From contig CAWEFK010000003.1 of the NCBI GenBank assembly GCA_963808315.1, positions 70,368 to 134,367 on the forward strand: a stretch of DNA of 64,000 bases, given 5' to 3'. The position numbers were made by a program, and so were the translations under genes. The notes beneath the pieces are model-generated. The model was not told where the DNA came from. It saw only the letters and a list, made by a program, of their open reading frames with translations, and searched no databases. Below, piece after piece: positions 52,857-62,102 of this stretch (positions are counted from its first letter, which is position 1; each line of letters begins with the position of its first letter). The stretch comes from Palsa-504 sp963808315. GTDB lineage: Bacteria > Actinomycetota > Actinomycetes > Streptosporangiales > Streptosporangiaceae.

Positions 52857-54172
52857 GTGAGGGAGGTCGGTACTCCCGTACGCAGCGGCGCGTTCCGGCG
52901 CCTCCCTAGAATGGGCTTGGTGGCTCTGGCGCGGCCCTGGCTCTGGCGGCCGCGGGCTGTTCGTCCTCGTCGTCCACCTCGGCCGCGCGGGCTCGTCGTC
53001 GTCGGCCTCGTCGTGGCGGGCTCGGCCACGGTTCCAGTCGGTGAGCATCGACTCCTTCACCGTTAACATCGCGTCGACAATGACCCAGTTCAAGGCGCTG
53101 GCCGCAGGCCGGGACCAAGGGAGCCAGCAGCCTGCAGGTAGGCGTGGTCCTGCCCGACACCACGTCGTCGACGCGGTGGGTTGACTTCGACGCGCCGTAC
53201 CTCAAGCAAGCCTTCACCGACGCCGGATTCACCTCGTCGGAGTACCGCATCGACAACGCGCAGGGCAGCGACGCGACCCAGCTGAACGACGCCACCGCCG
53301 ACATCAACCTGGGTGCCAAGATCCTGATCGTCTGCCCGCTCGATGGCCCGACTGGCGTCGCGATCGCGAAGCTTGCCGAGCAAAAGGGCGTCATCCTGAT
53401 CGCCTACGACCGTGCCATCTTCGAAGGCACGAAGACCTACTACGTCAGCTTCGACAACGAGCACGTGGGTGAGCTGATCGGGCAGGGCTTCAACACCTGC
53501 CTTACGTCCTGGAAGATCAAGAGCCCGCAGGTCTTCGTCCTGAATGGCGGCGAGGACACCGACCCCAACGCGATTTCCTTCGCCTCGGGTTACAACAAGG
53601 TGGTCTGGGGCCAGTCGGCCAAGACCGTCGCCGCCGGCGCGAAGAGCAGCACGGGCGCCACGCTGGTCGGCGAGAACTTCGCCCCCGGGTGGGACAACAC
53701 CAAGGGCGGCACCATCTTCCAGCAGGAGTTCACCGCTCACCCGAAGATCAACGCCACCATCGAGGCCAATGACGGTCTCGCCAACTCGGTGATCACCGTC
53801 CTCAAGGCGGCCGGGGTCAAGCCCACCACGATCCCGACCACCGGGCAGGACGCCACGGCGCAGGGTATGGCCTGGATCCTCGAGGGCTACCAGTGCGGCT
53901 CCGTGTACAAGGCCGTCTACAAGGAGGCCCAGGACTCCGTGGCCCTGGCCACGATCCTGCTGGCCGGCCAGAAGGCGCCGTCGGCTTTGCTGAACGGGAC
54001 GACCGTCGACCCGGCCAACTCGAGCATCACCGAGCCGGCGTCCCTGCTGACCCCGGTGTGGGTGACCAAGGCCAACATAGAATCGACGGTCGTCGCGGAC
54101 AAGTTCGACACGGCCGCGCAGATCTGCGCGATCGCGGGCGCGAGCACCTGCAGCGCAGCTGGCATCAAGTAA
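52857..54172 (+). CDS. sugar ABC transporter substrate-binding lipoprotein, frameshifts in the N-terminus
   Basis: Periplasmic-binding-protein-type sugar receptor (XylF/RbsB superfamily, type 1 fold), lipid-anchored outside the membrane. The signal region joins two frames: RRLPRMGLVALA then ALALAAAGCSSSSSTSAA, with a lipobox ending in Cys. After a second change before 53135 the mature protein reads SLQVGVVLPDTTSSTRWVDF, ILIVCPLDGPTGVAIAKLAE, LIAYDRAIFEGTKTYYVSFD, NATIEANDGLANSVITVLKA and TGQDATAQGMAWILEG, a xylose-binding-protein-like pattern. Total is about 420-440 residues. The start is uncertain (GTG 52857 or ATG 52838). A strong hairpin follows and probably lowers expression of the downstream transporter genes relative to this one. 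Confidence 0.88.
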
Positions 54173-54178
54173 TCAGCT

Positions 54179-54222
54179 GACCTGGGGAACCTCGACAGGT
54201 TTGCGTTGAGGTTCCCCAGGTC
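54179..54222 (+). other. intercistronic hairpin after the binding protein gene
   Basis: Perfect 15-bp arms GACCTGGGGAACCTC (54179-54193) and GAGGTTCCCCAGGTC (54208-54222) with a 14-base loop and no T-run. Such structures stabilise the upstream message and reduce readthrough, so that binding protein exceeds ATPase and permease. Confidence 0.85.
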
Positions 54223-54266
54223 ATGACATAGTTGTGCCTCGGCAAGGCTACTGACGGGTATTCAAG

Positions 54267-55096
54267 ATGACTGAGGTAAACGAGGCCCCGAAAGGCGCGA
54301 GCAGCGGCGGGGACGAGCGCGGAACCCCTGGTGAAGCCTGCGGGGCATTGACAAGCACTTCGGGCCGGTACAGGCGCTCTACGGGGTAAACCTGGACCTG
54401 TTCGCGGGCAATGTGACCGGCCTCTGCGGGGACAACGGTGCCGGGAAGTCGGTGCTCACCCGCACTATCGCCGGCGCGCACCAGCCGGACCATGGCCAGA
54501 TCTTCTTCGAGGGGCGACCGGTACACATCCGGAGCACCCGGGACGCCGCCGCGCTCGGGATCGAGACCGTCTACCAGGATCTGGCGCTCGCCGACAACCT
54601 GGACATCGTCCAGAACATGTTCCTCGGCCGGGAAACCCTGCGCCGCGGCCTGCTCGACGAGGATTCGATGGAGCTAGCGGCGGCCGACACCCTGAAAACC
54701 CTTCGGGTGACCACGGTGCGCTCGATCCGCCAGCCGGTGGCCTCGCTCTCGGGAGGTCAGCGGCAGTCGGTGGCGGTGGCCAAGGCGGTGATGTGGAACT
54801 CCAAGCTGGTGCTGCTTGACGAGCCCACCGCCGCCCTCGGGGTGGTGCAGACCCGGCAGGTGCTGGACCTGATCAAACGGCTCCGCGACCGCGGGCTGGC
54901 GGTGATGGTGATCTCCCACAACCTGAACGACATCTTCGAGGTCGCGGACCGGATCGCGGTGTTGTACCTTGGCCGGATGGTGGCCGAGGGGCCGGCTGCG
55001 GACTTCGACCGGCAGAGCGTGGTGGAGTACATGACGACGGGTGCCGCCAACGGGCGGCCGTCCGAGCCTGCCGGATCCGCCCGTGGCGAGGGCTGA
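54267..55096 (+). CDS. sugar ABC transporter ATPase (single-domain, XylG-like), frameshift near N-terminus
   Basis: Energy-coupling subunit of the importer. After a frame change near 54340 the reading is LRGIDKHFGPVQALYGVNLD, Walker A CGDNGAGKSVLTRTIAGAHQ, YQDLALADNLDIVQNMFLGR, signature VASLSGGQRQSVAVAKAV, Walker B LVLLDEPTAALGVVQTRQVL and switch His in VMVISHNLNDIF. Most RbsA/XylG proteins have two ATPase halves; this has one (about 270 residues), so it works as a homodimer, or as a heterodimer with another ATPase. The kinase-linked ATPase at 49141 is its closest relative in the window (QDLALxDNLDI, DEPTAALGV). The permease gene follows at once. Confidence 0.92.
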
Positions 55097-55100
55097 ACCC

Positions 55101-56525
55101 GTGGGCCCGGATCGGGAAGTCCCGGTGGCCGCGGACTCCGGCGAGACCCCGGACCCCGGCGAGACCCCGGACCCCGGCGAGACCTCGGCCGACCCGGCGG
55201 TGGCCTGGATGACGGCGCCTGACCTAACCGCCGCCCCCGCCCCGGCGGCCGCGGCCGAGGTCCGCGAACTCGTCGCCCAGTCGCTGGGCCAGTACCTCCG
55301 GGCCTGGTGGCTCAAGGTTCGCGGTGGCGACAGCGGTGTCCTGCCCGTGGTCCTGGCCATGGTCGTGGTCGCCGTCGTCTTCCAGATCATCACCCCCCAG
55401 CACGCCTTCCTGCGGCCCAGCAACCTGGTGTATATCTTCGGGCTGAGCACCGTGTACATGGTGCTGGCCATCGCTGAGACCGTGGTCCTGCTCATCGCGG
55501 AGATCGACCTCTCGGTCGGCGCGGTCGCGCTCATCGGCGGAGTGATCGCCTTCAAACTCGTGCAGCAACCCGGGGCAGGCTGGCCGTGGTGGGCCGCCAT
55601 CCTCGCCGCGCTCGTCGCCTGCGGCGTGTTCGGCGCCCTCCAGGGGACGCTGACCGCCCGGCTCAAGATCCCGTCCTTCGTCGTGACCCTGGCCGGGTTC
55701 CTGCTGTTCTCGGGAATCCTCATCGTCGTCCTCGGCGGCGCCGACGGCTCCGTGAACCTCAACACCTCGGAGTTCAACCAGCGCGTCATCTACGACCTGG
55801 TCCAGGGGGTGATCCCCCCGGTGGCCAGCTGGGTCATTCTGGCGGTGCTGGTCGGGGCCTCCGGCACGGCCCTGTGGCTGCGCACGTCCAGGAGGCGGCG
55901 CCGAGGTCTGGTGGCTCCCCCGATGAGTGTGATAGCGATCAGAATCGCCCTGACGGCGCTCGTCGGGGTCGCTGTGGTGGCGGTCTGCAATATCAACCGC
56001 GGCACCTCGCTCAAGACGGTGCAGGGAGTTCCGTGGGTGATCCCGATCGTCCTCGTCGTGCTCGGCATCTGGACGCTCGTGCTCGGGCGGATCCGCTTTG
56101 GCCGCTACCTGTATGCCATCGGCGGCAACCCCGAGGCGGCCCGCCGGGCCGGCGTCAGCCTGGCCGGCATCCGCACCTGGGCCTTCGCGTTGTGCTCGGC
56201 GACCGCCGGATTCGGCGGCATCCTGCTCGGTTCCTTCTTCTACGGCGAGTACAGCACCAACACGGCCGACCCCGGGCAGCTCGTCCTGTACACCGTCGCC
56301 GCCGCCGTCATCGGCGGGGTCAGCCTGTTCGGCGGCCGGGGTAAGGCCCTGCACGGTGTTCTCGGCGGCCTACTCATCGGCGGCATCGCCTACGGCGTAT
56401 CCCTGCTCAACCTGGGTAGCCTGTCTACGCCGCTGCAATACATCCTGCCCGGCGGCGTGCTCCTGGTCGCAGTGCTCATTGACGTACTGTCACGGCGAGG
56501 TAGTGGGAGCGTGACCCGTGTCTGA
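55101..56525 (+). CDS. sugar ABC transporter permease 1 (XylH/RbsC type)
   Basis: Transmembrane subunit with 474 residues. A cytoplasmic N-terminal tail of about 60 residues contains ETPDPG tandem repeats. About ten hydrophobic helices follow. Family features are VLLIAEIDLSVGAVALIGGV, GALQGTLTARLKIPSFVVTL, and the loop GRYLYAIGGNPEAARRAGVS that contacts the ATPase, with VIGGVSLFGGRGKALHGVLG near the end. GTG at 55101 is preferred because GGCGAGGG lies upstream, with an alternative GTG at 55083 overlapping the ATPase gene. It overlaps permease 2 by 8 bases. The two permeases share sequence along their length and likely pair as a heterodimer. Confidence 0.92.
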   Translation: MGPDREVPVAADSGETPDPGETPDPGETSADPAVAWMTAPDLTAAPAPAAAAEVRELVAQSLGQYLRAWWLKVRGGDSGVLPVVLAMVVVAVVFQIITPQHAFLRPSNLVYIFGLSTVYMVLAIAETVVLLIAEIDLSVGAVALIGGVIAFKLVQQPGAGWPWWAAILAALVACGVFGALQGTLTARLKIPSFVVTLAGFLLFSGILIVVLGGADGSVNLNTSEFNQRVIYDLVQGVIPPVASWVILAVLVGASGTALWLRTSRRRRRGLVAPPMSVIAIRIALTALVGVAVVAVCNINRGTSLKTVQGVPWVIPIVLVVLGIWTLVLGRIRFGRYLYAIGGNPEAARRAGVSLAGIRTWAFALCSATAGFGGILLGSFFYGEYSTNTADPGQLVLYTVAAAVIGGVSLFGGRGKALHGVLGGLLIGGIAYGVSLLNLGSLSTPLQYILPGGVLLVAVLIDVLSRRGSGSVTRV

Positions 56526-58017
56526 AGTGACCGAGGACTCCAGCGAGACCCCGGCCGGGGCGACGGACGCCACGATGGTGGCCGACCTCACCGCTGCCCA
56601 CGAGGCTGCGGCCGACGTCCCGCCCGAGCTCGTCGCCCAGTCGCTGGGCCAGTACCTGCGGGCCTCCTGGGCCCGGGTCCGCAGCGGCAATAGCGGTGTC
56701 TTGCCCGTGGTCCTGGCCATCGTGGTGGTCGCCATCAGCTTCCAGATCGCGAACTCGAAGTTCCTGTCGGCGCAGAACCTGGTCAACCTCTTCGAGCAGA
56801 GCACCATCTACATGCTGCTGGCCATCGCTGAGATCTTCGCCCTGGTCCTTGGCGAGATCGATCTCTCCGTCGGCCTGATCATGGCGCTCGGCAGTGTCGT
56901 GGTCGCCGAGCTTGTGCAGCCGACCGGCGCGAACTGGCCGTGGTGGGCGGCGATCATCGTGACGTTGCTCGCTTGCTGCGCGGTCGGCGCCATCCAGGGA
57001 ACGCTCGTGGCCCGGCTGAAGATGCCGTCGTTCATCGTCACCCTGGGCGGGCTGCTGATCCTGGAGGGCGTGGCCATCATCGTCCTCGGCGGGAGCCTCG
57101 TCGGCATCGGCAACTCCCAGTTCAAAAACGAGCTCGTCCTCTACAACATCTTCAATGGGGCGTTCAACACCACGGTCAGCTGGATCCTGCTGATCGTGGT
57201 GGTCGGAGCCACTGGTGCCGGGTTCTGGCTGCGGGACGCCCGCAAGCGCCGCCACGGCCTGGAGGCCCCGCCGCGCAGCCTCACCGCGGTGAAGATCGTC
57301 CTCATGGCGGCGGCGGGAATCGGGCTCGTCGTCATCTGCAACGTCAACCGGGCCCACGTCGGGACGATCGAGGGCGTTCCCTACATCATTCCGATCGTCC
57401 TGGTCGTGCTCGGCGCCTCGACGATGCTGCTGCAGCGAACCCGCTTCGGCCGCTACGCATACGCCATCGGCGGTAACGCCGAGGCGGCCCGGCGAGCCGG
57501 GATCAGCCTGACCTCGATCCGGACCTGGTGTTTCGTCCTCTCCGCCCTGATCTCCGGAATCGCTGGCGTGCTGTTCGCCTCGTGGCAGGTCTCGCTGACC
57601 ACCAATATCATCAAGGCCGCGAACAGCTACGTGCTGCTGGCGGTGGCCGCGGCGGTCATCGGTGGCACCAGCCTCTTCGGCGGCCGGGGCAGGACCATCC
57701 ACGGCGTGCTGGGCGGCCTCGTCATCGGCGGCATCTACAACGGCCTCTACCTGCTAGGCGTGTCGAGCCAGTGGATTGACATCGTGGTCGCCGCGGTGCT
57801 ACTCGCGGCGGCGGCCATCGATGTCCTCTCCCGCCGAGGCGCACGCGCTAAGCCTGACCTCAACGGAGCCACCATCCCCCCATCTGCGGGCCGTACACGC
57901 CCTCCGGCCGGTCCTTGGTGCATGATCGGGTTCTGTGGGCAGTTACCCGTGGATGAGCGCCTTCCTGGCCGAGGCGGTGCGGCCCGGGCACCAGCCCGGA
58001 TCGGCAGAGGAGTGCCG
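56518..58017 (+). CDS. sugar ABC transporter permease 2 (XylH/RbsC type), open into the next gene
   Basis: Paralogue of permease 1: both share ELVAQSLGQYLRA, SGVLPVVLA, GRYxYAIGGNxEAARRAG and SLFGGRG. About ten helices, including ALVLGEIDLSVGLIMALGSV and IEGVPYIIPIVLVVLGASTM. The family would normally end shortly after AAAAIDVLSRRGARAK (about 57850). Here no stop occurs and the frame runs through a linker-like stretch into the carboxymuconolactone decarboxylase-like gene at 58018, giving one frame of 687 codons. A good ribosome site (AGAGGAG) precedes ATG 58018, so two proteins are more likely than a fusion, and a lost stop by base change or sequence error is possible. Start GTG at 56518. Confidence 0.88.
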
Positions 58018-58581
58018 ATGCGCCTTGCTGTCCTGTCGTCCGAGGAAATGACCACCGACCAGGTGGACCTGTACCGGGCGATCTTGTCCGGACCGCGCGG
58101 CCAGGGCCCGCGCGCGATCCAGCTCTCCGACGGGACCGGCGGCCTGGCCGGCCCGTTCAACGCGATGCTGTACGCGCCGGCCGTGGGCCACGCGCTGCAG
58201 GAGCTCGGCGCGGCGATCAGGTTCCGGACCAAGCTGACGCCCCGGGTCCGCGAGCTGGCGATCCTGGTGGTGGCGCAGGCCTGGGACTGCGGCTACGAGC
58301 GGGCCTCGCACGAGCCGATCGGGCGCGAGGCCGGGCTCACCGAGCCGGAGATCGAGGCCCTGCGATCCGGTGCGGATCCCGCGTTCGCCGACACCACCGA
58401 ACAGGTCGCCTACACGGCCACCCGCGCCCTGGCCGGCGGCCGGCCGACCTGGACGACCGCGAGTACGCCGCGCGTCATCGCCGCCCTCGGCGAGGAAGGC
58501 CTGGTCGAGCTGTCCACCCTGGTGGGTTACTACGCCATGCTGGCTCTGCAGATGCGGATCTTCCGTGTCCCGGCCCCCTAG
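58018..58581 (+). CDS. carboxymuconolactone decarboxylase-like (AhpD-fold) protein
   Basis: Helical AhpD/CMD-fold protein of 187 residues, with RFRTKLTPRVRELAILVVAQ and AWDCGYERASHEPIGREAGL. The Cys and His of this stretch mark the active-site helix. It continues with DPAFADTTEQVAYTATRALA and VELSTLVGYYAMLALQMRIF. Some members reduce peroxides or act on lactones; the substrate here is not known. ATG 58018 has a strong AGAGGAG ribosome site. It is the last gene of the sugar importer operon, and its frame is continuous with permease 2. A perfect hairpin follows at 58590. Confidence 0.85.
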   Translation: MRLAVLSSEEMTTDQVDLYRAILSGPRGQGPRAIQLSDGTGGLAGPFNAMLYAPAVGHALQELGAAIRFRTKLTPRVRELAILVVAQAWDCGYERASHEPIGREAGLTEPEIEALRSGADPAFADTTEQVAYTATRALAGGRPTWTTASTPRVIAALGEEGLVELSTLVGYYAMLALQMRIFRVPAP

Positions 58582-58589
58582 CTCAAGGG

Positions 58590-58633
58590 GACAGCTCCGG
58601 TACTGGGAATGGGAGCCGTGTACCGGAGCTGTC
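58590..58633 (+). terminator. terminator-like hairpin after the importer operon
   Basis: Perfect 14-bp arms GACAGCTCCGGTAC (58590-58603) and GTACCGGAGCTGTC (58620-58633) with a 16-base loop. No T-run; in high-GC actinobacteria such stems often terminate transcription. Confidence 0.75.
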
Positions 58634-58735
58634 ATCCCCCCCTCGTGGGATCCAAGGTCAACGCTAACAGATCAGACCAGACCAGTCCAGCAAAAATCGG
58701 TGCTGTGTTCGGTATTGGTCGGCTAAGTTAGCCCC

Positions 58736-58978
58736 GTGGCCGAACATAATACGGTTAATGCCCATTTGCCAGAGCCGGCTACCGGCAGCTCGAGAATATC
58801 CTCACCCGCCGGATCGAGGCGGGGGAGTGGCCACCGGCCCGCTGCCCCCGGTCAAGGCCTTGCAGCGGGACTACGGGGTGGGCCGGGACACCGTGCTGCA
58901 CGCCCTGCGGCTGCTCCGCGACTCGGGCCAGATCGTCACCGTCCCCAGGCGCGGCAGCTACCCGGTCCGGCCCGACTG
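58736..58978 (+). CDS. GntR-type DNA-binding protein, frameshifted
   Basis: Small regulator with only the winged helix-turn-helix of the GntR family. The joined frames read YRQLENILTRRIEAGEWPP, then PLPPVKALQRDYGVGRDTVL and HALRLLRDSGQIVTVPRRGS with a YPVRPD end. Frame changes occur near 58778 and 58850. About 80 residues with no ligand-binding domain, as in several short actinobacterial GntR proteins. GTG at 58736 is the likely start. It lies between the importer operon and the copper ATPase; the target is not clear. Confidence 0.78.
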
Positions 58979-58984
58979 ACCGTC

Positions 58985-59000
58985 ATACCCCCAAGGGTAT
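58985..59000. promoter_or_regulatory. CsoR-like copper operator overlapping the copA promoter
   Basis: ATACCC-CCAA-GGGTAT, matching the ATACCC-N4-GGGTAT core of CsoR sites. It overlaps a -10-like TATACT (58998-59003), with a -35-like CTGACC at 58976-58981. Transcription would start within a base or two of the ATG at 59011, so copA is leaderless. Confidence 0.82.
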
Positions 59001-59010
59001 ACTGGCCCTC

Positions 59011-61134
59011 ATGCAGGTAACCGGGGTTGACCTCGCGATCGAAGGCATGACCTGCGCGTCGTGCGCGGCCCGGGTGGAACGCCAGCTGAACAAGCTGGAC
59101 GGCGTCACCGCCACGGTCAACCTGGCCACAGAAACCGCCACCGTCAGCTATCCCGCCACCGTCGACCTCGACGCCCTGATCGCCGGCGTCAAGCAAGCCG
59201 GCTACACCGCCCTCCTCCGGCCCCCCCAGACCTCTGGGCCCTCTAACGTCGCGTCGCTTCCCCCGCGACTGCTGGTCTCCTTGGTGTTGTCGGTGCCCGT
59301 GGTGGTGCTCGCCATGGCCTGGCCGTCCCGCTCCTGGCTGGAGCTGGCGCTGGCCACCCCGGTCGCGCTGTGGGGGGCGTGGCCCTTCCACCGCGCGGCC
59401 GTGACCAACGCCCGGCACGGTGTGGCCACCATGGACACGCTGATCAGCCTGGGCGTGACGGCCGCGTATCTGTGGTCGCTGGTCGCGCTGGTCACCGGGA
59501 CCGGGTCGACCTACCTGGACGTGGCCGCGGGCGTGACCGTGCTGATCCTGCTGGGCCGGCACCTCGAGGCGCGGGCCAAGCGGCGCTCCGGCGCGGCGCT
59601 CCGGGCGCTGCTGGCCATCGGCGCGAAGGAGGCCATGGTGCTGCGGGGCGGGGTCGAGGTGCGGGTGCCGGTCGCGCAGCTGGCGGTGGGGGAGGAGTTC
59701 GTCGTCCGGCCGGGGGAGAAGGTCGCCACCGACGGGATCGTCGTCTCCGGCCGTTCCGCGGTCGACACCTCGCTGCTGACCGGCGAGCCGGTTCCGGTCG
59801 AGGCCGGCCCGGGGGACGCGGTGACCGGCGGCGGCGTGAACGCCAGCGGCCTGCTGGTGGTCCGGGCGACCAGCGTGGGCGCCGAGACCCAGCTCGCGCG
59901 GATCGGCAGGCTGGTCACAGCCGCGCAGGCGGGCAAGCCGCCGGTGCAGCGGCTGGCCGACCGGGTCTCGGCGGTGTTCGTCCCCGTCGTCATCGGTATC
60001 GCCGTGGTGACGCTGGCCGCCTGGTTCGCGGCCGGGCGCCCCGCCGCGGCGGCGTTCACCGCGGCGGTCGCGGTGCTGATCATCGCGTGCCCGTGCGCGA
60101 TGGGCCTGGCCACCCCCACCGCGATCCTGACCGGCACCGGACGGGGCGCCCAGCTCGGCATCTTGATCTCAGGACCGGAAGCCCTGGAATCCACCCGGAC
60201 CGTCGACACGGTGGTCCTGGACAAGACGGGCACCCTCACCAGCGGCCAGATGAGCCTGGCGGAGGTCGTCACCGTGCCCGGCCAGTCCGAAGCCGAACTT
60301 CTCCGGCTCACCGCGGCCCTGGAATCCGGCTCCGAGCACCCCATCGCCGCCGCGATCGCGGCCGCCGTCCCGCACCCCGGGGTCAGCGAGTTCACCAGTT
60401 ATCCCGGCCTTGGCGCGCGCGGCGTGGTGGACGGGCATACGGTGCTGGCCGGGCGGCGGGACTGGCTGGAGTCCGGCTGGGAGATGACCGTCCCTGGGCC
60501 GGCCGTGGCCGCGGCCGCGCGGGCGGAGGCGGCCGGCCGGACCGCCGTGCTGGCCGGCTGGGACGGCCAGGTGCGCGGCGTGCTCGTCGTCGCCGACGCG
60601 GTCAAGCCCACCTCGGCGGCGGCCGTCGCGCGGCTGCGTGACCTCGGCCTGCGCCCGGTGCTGCTGACCGGTGACCACGAGCAGGCCGCCCGGGACGTCG
60701 CCGCCGCGGTCGGCATCACCGAGGTGATCGCGGGCGTGCTGCCGGCCGGCAAGGTCGACGCGATCAAGCAGCTCCAGGCGGCCGGCCGGGTCGTCGCCAT
60801 GGTGGGCGACGGCGTCAACGACGCCGCCGCCCTGGCCCAGGCTGACCTGGGGCTGGCCATGGGCACCGGCGCCGATGCGGCCATCCAGGCCAGCGACCTG
60901 ACCCTGGTCCGCGGCGACCTGCTCGTGGCCTGCGACGCGATCGCCTTGTCCCGGCGCACGCTGCGGATCATCAAGGGCAACTTGGCCTGGGCGTTCGGCT
61001 ACAACGCGGCCGCGATACCGCTGGCGGCGCTTGGCTGGCTGAACCCGCTGATCGCGGCGGCGGCGATGGCGTTCAGCTCCGTGTTCGTGGTGACCAACAG
61101 CCTTCGGCTGCGCCGCTTTCAACCTGGTCGCTAA
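59011..61134 (+). CDS. copA: copper-exporting P1B-type ATPase
   Basis: Pumps Cu(I) out of the cytoplasm using ATP. The 707 residues have one N-terminal heavy-metal domain (IEGMTCASCAARVERQLNKL with the CxxC pair), eight membrane helices, the ion-path motif IIACPCAMGLATPTAIL (Cys360-Pro-Cys362), the phosphorylated Asp404 in VVLDKTGTLTSG, the TGEP loop SLLTGEPVPV, GDGVNDAAALAQADLGLAMG, and the late-helix metal residues FGYNAAAIPLA and MAFSSVFVVTNSLRLRR. These identify a Cu(I)-type (P1B-1) pump. A CsoR-like operator and leaderless promoter stand directly before it; no csoR gene is within the window. Confidence 0.95.
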   Translation: MQVTGVDLAIEGMTCASCAARVERQLNKLDGVTATVNLATETATVSYPATVDLDALIAGVKQAGYTALLRPPQTSGPSNVASLPPRLLVSLVLSVPVVVLAMAWPSRSWLELALATPVALWGAWPFHRAAVTNARHGVATMDTLISLGVTAAYLWSLVALVTGTGSTYLDVAAGVTVLILLGRHLEARAKRRSGAALRALLAIGAKEAMVLRGGVEVRVPVAQLAVGEEFVVRPGEKVATDGIVVSGRSAVDTSLLTGEPVPVEAGPGDAVTGGGVNASGLLVVRATSVGAETQLARIGRLVTAAQAGKPPVQRLADRVSAVFVPVVIGIAVVTLAAWFAAGRPAAAAFTAAVAVLIIACPCAMGLATPTAILTGTGRGAQLGILISGPEALESTRTVDTVVLDKTGTLTSGQMSLAEVVTVPGQSEAELLRLTAALESGSEHPIAAAIAAAVPHPGVSEFTSYPGLGARGVVDGHTVLAGRRDWLESGWEMTVPGPAVAAAARAEAAGRTAVLAGWDGQVRGVLVVADAVKPTSAAAVARLRDLGLRPVLLTGDHEQAARDVAAAVGITEVIAGVLPAGKVDAIKQLQAAGRVVAMVGDGVNDAAALAQADLGLAMGTGADAAIQASDLTLVRGDLLVACDAIALSRRTLRIIKGNLAWAFGYNAAAIPLAALGWLNPLIAAAAMAFSSVFVVTNSLRLRRFQPGR

Positions 61135-61152
61135 AGCCGCTAAGATGCCGCG

Positions 61153-62102
61153 GTGGTATCGGTTCTGTTTGCCCTGCTGACAGCGCTGTGCAATGGCACG
61201 GCATCGGTCCTGCAGCGGATAGCCGCGGCGGCCGCGCCGGACTCAAGCGCCCTGCACCTGTCCCTGTTCAGCTACCTGATCAGGCGCAAGGTGTGGCTGG
61301 CCGGGATCGCCATGGTGGTCGTCGCCGCGGTGAGCCAGGCCGTGGCCCTGGCGACCGGTCCGGTCGCGCTGGTGCAGCCCATCTTTATCATCGAGCTGCC
61401 GTTCACCTTGCTGGTGGCGGTCAGGCTGGCGCACCGCAGGCTGCCCCGGCGCGCCTGGTGGGCGGTGGGCCTGGTCACGGTCAGCCTCGGCGGAGGCCTG
61501 GCGGCCGCGGCGCCGTCCGGCGGGACGACGCAGGCTCCCCTCAAGGTCTGGGTGCCGACCCTGATCGTCACCGGCCTTTTCGAGGCGATCGTGATCGCCG
61601 TCGGCGTGCGGACGCGGGGCAACGCCCGCGGGGCCGCGCTCGGGCTCGCGGCGGCTTGCGGTTACGCGCTGACCGCGACGTTGATGAAGAGCGCGGTGTC
61701 GGCCCTGTCCCAGGGCGTCGTGCCGTTCTTCACGTCCTGGCAGCTGTACGCGACCGCCGCCGCCGGGGTCGGTGCGCTGTTCCTGCTGCAGAACGGCCTG
61801 CAGGCCGGCTCCCTGGTCGCCGTCCAGCCGCCGCTCACCCTCGGTGATGCGCTGATCAGCGCCTCCTACGGCGTGACGGTCTTCAACGAGAACGTCCGGA
61901 CCGGCGGATGGCTCCTCGTCATCGAGATCGCCGCCGTCCTCGCCGTCGCCTACGGCTGTATCGAACTCTCCCGCTCCCTGGCCCTCATGCACACCGCCGA
62001 CTTCCCCCTAGCCTCCGACGCAACCCCCGCCTCCGGTTCCCCCGCCGCCTCCGGTTCCCCCGCGGCCCCCGCCGCCGACCCGGCCGCGGAATTATCGCGT
62101 GA
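61153..62102 (+). CDS. DMT-superfamily transporter-like membrane protein
   Basis: About 300-315 residues with nine or ten hydrophobic helices, starting MVSVLFALLTALCNGTASVL and including IAMVVVAAVSQAVALATGPV, ALVQPIFIIELPFTLLVAV and LISASYGVTVFNENVRTGGW. It resembles the drug/metabolite (EamA-like) group and has no clear substrate signature. The reading frame stays open past 62100 and merges with the prepilin peptidase frame. A second frame has TGA at 62100-62102 overlapping the next GTG, so a one-base shift in the Ala/Pro/Ser-rich tail (about 62040-62090) is the likely cause. The start is GTG 61153. Confidence 0.8.

Noticed and set aside
59215..59250. Possible fourth GC element in copA (CCCCCCCAGACCTCTGGGCC)
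   Set aside because: Only one short block matches the other three copies and the loop is in a variable part of the protein; too weak to include.
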